Shown here: positions 1-9,100 of the stretch, in pieces | Position numbering within the stretch: position 1 is the first letter of the stretch | How the letters are laid out: every line of letters begins with the position of its first letter | Source: Didymodactylos carnosus | Lineage: Eukaryota; Rotifera; Eurotatoria; Philodinida; Philodinidae | Length of the DNA: 21,743 nucleotides | Direction of reading: 5' to 3' | Assembly (NCBI GenBank): GCA_905250885.1 | Contig: CAJNOQ010003022.1 | Location: forward strand, 1-21,743 | The notes under the pieces: generated by a model | The model's database searches: none | The model's input: the letters and a program-made list of their open reading frames with translations, nothing else | Told to the model about the DNA's origin: nothing | Program-made: the position numbers and the translations under genes

Positions 1-447
1 CCAGTTTTTCAGAAACTCTAAAGTAACCAAAACCTTTCTTAATGAGGCATGATTGTAGCCCACAAATTTCTGATTAAAATGAGACATCTCCAAGCTCTAC
101 ACGACCTTTCTTTGCAAAGTTATAGAATTTACAACAAAAGCCCGAAATTAATTTTTGACCCTTGGGCAGCTACCAATATAATATTCGGATTTAGCATAGT
201 TGATAACCCACTAGATTTAGCTGAAAAAGCGATGCGACAATTCGCGAGATCCTCTCGTAAGTTGTAGTAAGTTGTGTGGTATAATTCTAGTCTCTCTGCT
301 CCCATGAACATACCTAGTTAACTATTCTACAGAATTCCAAAGGCTATTCAATTTTATATTCATTCAACCATTTAAGTAAAAAACGTGAATATAACAAATT
401 ACTTATCCACTAGGTGCCGTCGAGAGGTGGCTGAAAAGTAGTCGAAA

Positions 448-675
448 TTATTTAAAATCGAATAAAAATACTTTTCTACTACTTACAGAACCATTTTTAA
501 ACAAAAAACGACAGAGGTCGATTATCAACTGGGTATGGATCCCTCCTTTGAAGCCCAATAAGAAACCGTTTGGTCCACCTACGCTCAACGATTTTTTATA
601 GTTCTCTAAATGACAGCTAAGAAGTCCAAAATTTCTGGCTGCATCCTTTGAAGTGACCTGTTTATCGTGAAACAC
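448..675 (-). pseudogene. possible decayed fragment of repeated coding sequence
   Basis: A minus-strand frame of about 75 codons reads as ordinary protein rather than AT-rich noise. It includes KQVTSKDAARNFGLLSCH, which faintly recalls the helix-turn-helix N-terminus of transposases or related DNA-binding proteins, and a Gly-rich patch VGGPNGFLLGFKGG. About two-thirds through, after an Asn-Gly-Ser, there is a donor-like GTAAGTAG. The stretch encoding NFGLLSCH recurs with few changes at 2407-2433 (ATGACAGCTAAG[A/T]AGTCCAAAATT on the plus strand), so it belongs to a repeated family. No family assignment is possible by eye; the helix-turn-helix idea is a guess. Confidence 0.25.
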
Positions 676-2444
676 CTTTTTATATCAACAATATAATATT
701 GTTTGATAGTGGGCTAACAAATTGATATATACTTCAATGTAGCAATAAATAATTAAGAAGTTTAAAGTACAGATTTCGTTGACTTACATTTTGGATTTTG
801 TTTTTGGACTCTCCTCACGCATTTGTAATAGTCTTTTAAATTAATCGCTATGATATCATAGTTACTTATTATAATTCGCAATTTAATTAGCAGCATACTT
901 GTGTAACAAGAACAGCAAAATATATAACATTGCGTGTGATGGTATGTATACAGATTAGCTTACAGTTTAATTTATAATATATTTTAATATGATTAGAATA
1001 AACAAAATTTTATTCCTTTTATCAAAATTCCAATAAAATGCTTGAAAAATAAATGTAGTATCGTTCCATGATTTATCTATGAATATCTCATGACCTTCTA
1101 TCTTACTTTTTTCCTCAACTCATATGAACTTGTAAAAAACGTTCATTATTGCAAAACTGCTATCCAAATAACTGTACAAATTTTCAATTATGATGTAAAA
1201 TCTTTCATAATTTTGTTTATTAAAAACAAATTTTTTTTTCTTTATTGATTAATTCGCTATGATTAAATTAACTGTATGATACCATTAAAATATTTTTGTC
1301 TAATTTATGTTTTATTTTTAGGAAAAATAGTTTCTATTGTTTAACATTGTTTACTGTGGGTTACCTTGCAAAGGAAAACAACGAAAAAAAAAATGCGCAG
1401 AACGTAAATGTGTACAAAAAAGAAACCTATAATAGAATCAAAGCAAAAACAACATCAGAAAAAGAAGAGCAAAAAAAAATGTTCATGTCTTTTGCATATA
1501 TTATCAATCAAATACTAAAAGTGTTTCATGGTGATATATAATTATCATACAAATAGTCACATAAAAGACGTACAGAAATAATGGTGTAGATGTGCACTAT
1601 TAATTGCAAAACACTGATACAAACTTTTAAACTGAAAGTAAGAATATTAATTAATAAACACTAAAAATAAAAATGTATTAAATTTAGTTAAATATATTTA
1701 TATAGAAATTTCTCGACTACCTAAAAAATCTTGACTTTGAAAATATTTGTTTTTTAATGATGTAATTATAAGAATCAATGGATATAATAAACTTAAATTT
1801 ATTTTCTTAATATTTCTCACAATATTTCTCACAATATTTTTAAATTCTTTTTCTCTTAGACAAAATGTTTATTTTTTTGACATACATCTGACATTATATA
1901 CACGGAAGAAGTACACAACGAAAATGGTGAGCGCGCATTCACAATAAAAACACGAATTACAATCACAAAAACATACATTGCTTGTGCTGCTAATACTAAA
2001 CAAAAAAACAAAACATCAACGGATTAATAAAGGGCTCATAGTTATTTGCATAATAGTGAAACAGACGAGAAAGAAAGAACGAAAAAAAATGAGAAAAAAA
2101 GAAAAGTTATTTTATGTACGTGCATACGTGAGCAGATTAAATACAATAAAAGAGAAAAAAAAAGCAAAAAAATATATTTAAGAAATCACACCCTTCTTTC
2201 TGTTTTTGTGTTCATTGACAAAATAGTAAAAATCAAACAGAATGTTTCTTTATAATCAATTGATATGAATATTACACCAAAAAAATGGAATAATTACGAA
2301 ATTTAACCTAAAATTAATAAAAAAGACTTGATTAAAACATGAATGATTGCCATAATAGAAAAATATTTCAAAGTCTAAAATATACTGACACTACCAATGG
2401 AAAATGTAATGACAGCTAAGTAGTCCAAAATTCAACGATTTGTA

Positions 2445-2452
2445 ATCTACTC
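2445..2452. repeat. 8-bp target-site duplication, left copy
   Basis: ATCTACTC immediately precedes the CAGGG end of the hAT-type element; the identical octamer follows its right end at 2919-2926. Confidence 0.85.
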
Positions 2453-2918
2453 CAGGGCTCTGAATGGGTTGGGCTAGGCCGAGAAAAGTTGGTCCATGGA
2501 CTATCTCGCCCTTTATCGGCCTAGCCCGTGGCTTTTAGTTCATAAACTTCTCCAGCGCAGCTAGATCCATGGGCCGACTGACTGGCCCATCTAATAAAAG
2601 ATTTTTCCCGAACACAGTCTCATTTACCATACTGATCAAGGCTACTTATCATTTACTCTTCTATTCCATAAGGACCAATAACAAAGCAGAATAAGGCACT
2701 TTAAAAGAGTAAATTTGTCACATCGTTCTCACGCGGTCTCTGGTAGAAAAATGTCAGTTTTTCTATACATCAACTCTTGGGCAGAGAACTCCTTCCCGTG
2801 GGTGCCCATTACAATAGGTAGTGGTCCAGCCTGTTCCATGGTTCTGGTTGTGTAAAAAACTTGATCCATGATAGACCATGGGTTGGGCTGGCTTTAACCC
2901 GGCCCATTCGGAGCCCTG
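2453..2918. mobile_element. non-autonomous hAT-type MITE, 466 bp
   Basis: The left end reads CAGGGCTCTGAATGGG and the right end is its inverted copy with one mismatch (CCCATTCGGAGCCCTG). The element is flanked by a perfect 8-bp direct repeat ATCTACTC at 2445-2452 and 2919-2926. Ends beginning CAGGG plus an 8-bp target duplication are hallmarks of the hAT superfamily. The interior is GC-richer than the surroundings, carries GGCCC/GGGCT-type repeats and further inverted segments (TTGGTCCATGGACTA near 2490), and has no transposase frame, so it must have been mobilised in trans. The perfect duplication and nearly identical ends suggest a fairly recent insertion. Confidence 0.85.
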
Positions 2919-2926
2919 ATCTACTC
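2919..2926. repeat. 8-bp target-site duplication, right copy
   Basis: ATCTACTC immediately follows the CCCTG end of the hAT-type element and matches 2445-2452 exactly. Confidence 0.85.
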
Positions 2927-3030
2927 TCCCAAAATTCATATCTTTTTTCAAATTGAAAATCACAAAGAAGACGTTCAAATTGTAGTCTTCTACTTCAATG
3001 TCGATTAATCAATACAATATTTCAAATCTA

Positions 3031-3036
3031 TTTATT
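3031..3036 (-). promoter_or_regulatory. poly(A) signal for last exon 11e
   Basis: AATAAA on the minus strand about 38 nt after the 11e stop codon. It falls inside the intron that would be removed if the GTAAGT donor after the stop is used. Confidence 0.4.
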
Positions 3037-3073
3037 CTAAAATTGATTCGTTTACAGATGACAAATACTTACG

Positions 3074-3160
3074 TTATCTTTTGAAACCTAACCATCCGGC
3101 AACCATGCTCACCAAAATAATGAGAGCAATTACAACACAGATGATGATAATGATTTTTTT
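3074..3160 (-). CDS. syntaxin gene A alternative last exon 11e (membrane anchor)
   Basis: Acceptor CTATTTTAG, phase 0, 28 codons plus TAA. Peptide begins [20 protein letters not shown] and ends AGWLGFKR; the [10 protein letters not shown] order is closest to the classical syntaxin-1 anchor (KKIMIIICCVIL...). It is the most distant last exon, about 3.7 kb from exon 10. The bases after the stop read C-GTAAGT, a perfect donor, so the transcript may splice again in the 3' UTR. AATAAA is at 3036-3031 on the minus strand. Confidence 0.84.
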   Translation of the reverse strand, partial: KKIIIIICVVIALIILVSMVAGWLGFKR

Positions 3161-6100
3161 CTAAAATAGTCATATAAAACAAAATGTCACTTGATTATTC
3201 TGTAGTTAACTATTTGATGTCTAGAATAAGCCCATTTGAGAGTGAGAATAAATCTAGTCTAATTACTTGATTTATGTTTATTTAAAATGCTCAAAAACTT
3301 TTATCTAGATCCTGTAAAACAACGTTTTTCTCCTTAGACGTCGATATAAAGAACTTTTTAGCTAAGCTATTTCTTTTTTTTTACCTCAATAAGAGCAAAT
3401 CGGTTTGTCATTCTAGTATAATAATAAAAAAAGCAAACAAACTTACATGCAACAGAACACCAAACAGACTACATTGATAACAAAAACGTCAAATGCCAAC
3501 ATTGTACAGAATAAATAATTGTGATAAACATACATTACAAACAAGACATACAAATATCACAATAAATTGATATGGTCAATTTAAAAAAATGTGTTTAGTT
3601 ATATTTTTCTGTTTCTTTTTTAGCAATAAAAGATTTTTTTTGTTTCAAATAAAATAAATAAAGTCAAAATTTAAGATAAGACTGATATTTTTCGAAATGA
3701 TAAAAAGATTTTCAGCATTTTCTATTTTACACTAACAAGTGTTTGATATCATCTGTCTATCGAATTAGTATCTATGATAAAGATAGTAGTAATTGCTAAT
3801 AATATTATTGATACAAAGATTATTATACATAATAGATAACAGTTTTTTTTCTAAACATAAATTGAAAAAAAGAGCTACTGTTTTATTTCTCTTTAAACTA
3901 CCGTCTTTTGATTTTATAAAAGATTTTATAAAACAGTGATGAGTTCTGTATACATTTTTTAAGATAAGATTAATTTTTATTATTAGATAAACAAAAAAAA
4001 AACTAGAGAATTTTCAAATAAATAGAACAATTTTTAAAAAATAGATAGAAGTCAAGAAAAACAAACAATTAATGGTAAACTTGTTCTTAGTATGCCATAC
4101 AATCGGTAACAAGAAGTAAGAATAATCGAGATTATTTGAATGTTTCTCACGAGAAATCAAATGAAATTCGATACGAAAATGTTGTGAAAAAAGATTAAGA
4201 GAAATTTTTTGTTTTTTAAGCGTTTTTTATTTCTGATACAAATAGTAAGACATTTTTCTTTTGTTGTTGTTAAGCTCGTATAATTTAACGGATCATAAAG
4301 TATAGAATCCGAATAGTTAATCGTTTTCTATTTATCATTGTTAGAAAAAAAGTTAAATGTATAATTTGTTTTTTTAATCTACTCTAACTCAGCAACGATG
4401 AACGTTAACTGTAAAGATGTTTAGTAGTTGTTAAACTGCTAGCTAAATATATTATTGTCGAAAGAGAGAAAGAGAAATGGTCATGCAAGAAAAATAACAA
4501 CAACAACAACAACAGCTAAATACAAAAGAATGATGCATTCGTTATTTTAACATAATAATAATCACAATAACAAAGACAATAGCCGTGCATGCTATCTCAT
4601 AAATATTGATTTCTAAAGGAAAATAACATCAAACAAATGTTTTACTGAGAGATGTATTTGTGAATGAGAAAAAAATGTATGGCTGCAATATGGCATAGAT
4701 TTTCATACGTCATTGCTTATAGAAGAATTATTAATATATGTGTATATTTTTGTTTAAACGAATCACAATTCAAATAACAATATTGGTGATAACAAAAGAA
4801 GAAAACAAAAAAAGCTAGTAAAACAACGTGAAACCGAATGTACATAGCAAAAACGAAAGTATGAATGAATTATGAGAATAATAAATAGTAGCAAACATAT
4901 TTGATTCGAATTATGAAATGACATAAGCAGTTATAGTCAAAAATAAAGAAAATATTCATTTTTTCGTTCGATTAATAAAATAATTAATATGTGTAAAGAG
5001 CAAGAGAGAGAGAGAGAGAGAGAGAAAGAAAAAGAGAGAACATTGAAAATGAACGGTTTTTAATCATCCAGTAGTACGGTGAACTCTTTACATTAAACGA
5101 ATAGAGAGGTTAAATTATTACTGGTGACAAATCGATAAATACCTGTACTAAACTATAGATTTTTGTTATCGAGACTTATTCTCATTTTTAACACACACAC
5201 ACACAAAAAATGAACATTACAATCTTAACAAAATATTATAGTTAAAAAACAAAGAAAAGAGCGTGATACAAACAAGAAAATGAGAAAGAATATTGGAAAA
5301 ATTATTTATTTATTACTCTTATCGATAATGAAAAACAGATGTAAAAAAAAAGACGAAAAGTACTCATCACCTTCGACCAAATATTGCTGCCAGAATAATG
5401 ATGAGAATCGCAATAACTGCAACAACAATTATAATAATAATTATAAACTTCTGCAAGAAAAATAACAAAAATTAAGCAAGAATATTGGTTTTTTTCACAA
5501 TGTAAAAATATGAACGAGATAAAATAACTGATGCTGACACTATTAAAACTAGATCCAAACTCTTTCTACCGTCACTATCTGCTTCTCATGGGCAAATGAT
5601 ACTCTGAATACTGAACACTATAAAAGTGTAAAATTAAAAAGAAATATGGTGCTCGAGCCATGCGATTTGAAGAATTTCTAAAGATTAATTTTCTTGCATT
5701 CTAAAGTGATTATTATTAAATTCTATAAGGCAAGCGCTTTGTTTTTTTTTTTTGTTTTTGTTTTTGTTTTTGAAAGAATTATTTTCTTTCACCAAAGAGA
5801 AGAACATAACATATTTTCCAAAATCATGCAGTTAGTCAAAAAAAAATTTCCCCTACGCCATTATTGGACAGGCGCCTATATAAAAAAAAAAATTGTACAA
5901 AAAATAAACTGTTAAAATATAATTCAAATTTGATAACAAGATTATGTTCAAATTTTTCGTATTAAGCTCAATTATTTACTGATAATGATCCGTCACCGGC
6001 TTTGGTTACTGTTCATAATATGAAATGGTTGTCTATGATTTCTTTTGTGTTGTAAAATAAATAACGAGAATTAATACGATAATAAGTATAACAACGATTA

Positions 6101-9100
6101 CAATTATTATGATTATAATCATTTTCTAAAAAAATATCAATAGAAATATTTAAAAAATTCAAAAAATACTCTTTTTATGTTATCAAAACGTGTATAATAA
6201 ATAGTTTAGTAGGTTAATTGAAAGAGAAATAAACACACAAACAAACAAAAAAGAGAAAATCTAATCTGCTTTGTTAGAAATTTGATATTTTTCATCCATT
6301 ATTTTTGATAGTAGAAGAATGTTATCATAATAAAGAATTTTATGGTCAAATAATGTTATAAAAGAATATAAAAACTCACAATAATTATTTAAAATAAATT
6401 TATTAATTAAAAAACACGAATATTATTTTTTAGGAAGTGTAGTGGATAATACAATAACTAATATAAGTACCAAAATAGTAATACAAATAATTATAATACA
6501 AATTTTCTTCTGAAGAATAAAATAAAAGAAAATAAATAAAAATATTTTTTGTTGTAGAGTAAAGATAACAAGATAGAGCAGCAGCCATAATGTTGATTTT
6601 AAATAATAAAAAAGATTCATAATTGATAATAATTTTAGAATATTGTGACTTCATAATCAAAAGGACGTAAAATTCGATTTTTATACACAAATTATAAGAA
6701 AATTTAGTAGAAAAGCATATTAGAAGTAGCAAAATGATGTTAATACAGCCATAGCATTTTTTTTTAGTCATTTATAAAATGTGAGAATGTATATAACCTA
6801 CATGCTTTAAAAATAAACAGTGTCTTATTTGTGCACAACACAAAGCAAACATACACACACACACACACACACAAAGGTGCAATAAAACAGCTGTTAAAGA
6901 ACAATAACTGAACTTACCCGTCTAGCAGCACTCTGATATTTCACTGCTTTCTTAGTATCAGTACTAGCGATTTTAACAAAATTTTCGGATTGTATAACCT
7001 AAAATCATTTTATGATAAAAAACTATCTTAAATGAGTAAATAATACGTACGTTATACTCAATACGATCGATCATTTCACCCTAAATAAATATCAATAAAA
7101 AAAATACAGTAAATCAAAAAGGTTATAATAATTTTTCATCCTTTACCTGAGTTTGAACAAGGTTAGCCATATCAATAAACATATCATGTAATTCTTTAAT
7201 ACTATTTTCTAATTTAATAATATCACGATGACGTGCTTCTATATCTGCTAAACTTTGCTTAGCTTGTTGTGTTTCAACCATAATCTAATCAAAGATGATA
7301 AATGTCAAATGTGAAAATAAAAATATAAAAGTAAACATCATACTCCTGCAGTAAAAATTGCCGGATTTCCACTTTCTAACATTTCTTCCACTTCACCTTC
7401 GGTTATTGAGCGTCCAGCTACAAATTAATGATTTATTCATAGATACAGCAAAAAACACACACAATAATATGGAGTTATAGTTAATTGGTTACTATGTTTT
7501 GATTTTACTTACTAATTTCTAGCTGCCTCATTATTCTTTCTTTGCATCGCTGTCGATAACTTAGAATGGTATTGTTATATTCATTCATTATATCACGAAA
7601 TCTTTGGGTCATAACACATAACTAAGCAGATTTTTTTGAAAACAAACAACATGTACAAAACAACATTAAAGAAAAGAAAGATGGCTCGATCTGTAACATT
7701 ATGTTATTTCGATTAGAGACTAGTTCCAATCGGTATAAACAACAGCATAATGTTATCCATCGAGCCAATTAAAGTATAAATATTAAAGAATATTAAAAGA
7801 AGAAGAAAACAAAACAACAAGGTTAAGTTTGTCATGAGCATTCACCTATTTCTAATCACTTTAAATCATCTGTACTTTATACTACCAACATAACCAAAGA
7901 AATATCTCGATATTCCATCCTAACTGATACATCATTTTCTGAGCTAATACATCATTTTCTGAACTAATACATCCTGTTTTCGCTAAAATATTTCCGACAG
8001 AAGTTGTTTAGAATATACTGTTGAATTCACAGTTCAGAAATATTATTCATTCTGCTGAGGATTGTTTATATGTTTGCATATTTTAAAAATAAATATCTCT
8101 ATCCAGAAGCAAACTGTCAATTTCCTTAAATTAAGAAACTTGCCTTTTGACATTTTTAAACTAACCGATGGTAGAAGCCAAATGCTCACATATTTAGATA
8201 AATTTAACTTCGGACTCTGTCTATCGAATGATTGCCGGAAAAAACTTAAAAATGGTCTTCACTGCAAACTCAATCATATCTCAAACAATATTTTTTGATA
8301 TTCTATTCAGTAAACATAGTCACAAAGGGAAACTACAATTTACAACAAATCTAACACTAACACAAAACAACAACTGATAATGAGCATAAAACTGCACTTA
8401 AGATATTCTTCTCTAACTCACTGATTTCTAGCTGACGTTGTATTCGCGCTTTGCAACGTTCACGATATTCGATTTGTGCATTATTATACGCATTCATGAC
8501 GTCGATAAATTTCCTTGATAATGTAGCGTGCTAAAAATATTCGAAATTGTAAATTATTCTGAAGACGAAAAAAAACGTCTATAATGGTAATCATATCTAG
8601 TAATTTCAACAAAAAACAAAAATAAAACAACATATAAAGCACATATTTCGTTCTGGGAGAAGAATAGCAATGCTCATAGAACAAAATTCGAAAAATAGTT
8701 GAAATAAATTATGTTTTCTTCTTCTTTGCTTAAGTTCCGTCTCACTCATTACCTGTGACTTTTCAATTCTGAGTGCCGCCTGTGTTTTTAATGGTGACGA
8801 CTGAGCTGGTTGTTCTTGGCTTTGTTCCATTTCTGAATAGCAAAATAGATGCAAAAAAAAACTGAAATATGTGATCTCTTTATGATTTAAAAAGTGAAAA
8901 TTTGCCCAATGTAAAATGCTGGTAAAAACATTAACAGTTACAATAAGCATTCTTCAGTCGTGAATATCTCAAATATAAAAAGCTACCGTTAAATAGTTAT
9001 CTTGTATAGTGCACGATTGTACACTGGCATGTTGAAATATCTAGACTTTTTTTGGTTGACTAAATAAGATGATTTCTCAAAAGGAAGGTTTTAGGGTTTT

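Larger units (their letters stand above)
1..2452. other. AT-rich intergenic region without a supported gene
   Basis: No exon chain, RNA gene or conserved protein could be recognised on either strand. The short open frames at 49-267, 1296-1541, 1747-1947 and 1978-2255 are low-complexity (Lys/Asn/Ile-rich) products of AT-rich DNA. A 12-bp unit (AATATTTCTCAC) is tandemly repeated at about 1810-1838. A segment at about 450-675 looks like a fragment of old coding sequence and is listed separately. The stretch lies downstream of the last alternative exon of the syntaxin gene and probably holds only its distal 3' flank and decayed repeats. Confidence 0.5.

Noticed and set aside
1978..2255. Lys-rich overlapping open frames
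   Set aside because: Low-complexity poly-A-rich sequence (AAAGAAAAA runs), no protein family features.
4499..4515. CAA-repeat as possible poly-Gln coding
   Set aside because: Short ACA/CAA microsatellite in an intron-like region, with no surrounding frame.
5632..5688. Possible further anchor exon after a CTTTAG acceptor ([16 protein letters not shown]...)
   Set aside because: It is not hydrophobic enough for a membrane helix and lacks a good pyrimidine tract.
6430..6771. 113-codon minus-strand open frame with several hydrophobic runs
   Set aside because: It overlaps anchor exon 11a in another frame and continues into the intron. The upstream hydrophobic part ([20 protein letters not shown]) has no AG acceptor in front of it in the right phase, so I do not count it as another anchor exon.
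8606..8950. 114-codon minus-strand open frame
   Set aside because: Only the part at 8753-8832 (exon 5b) is coding; the remainder is intron on both sides.
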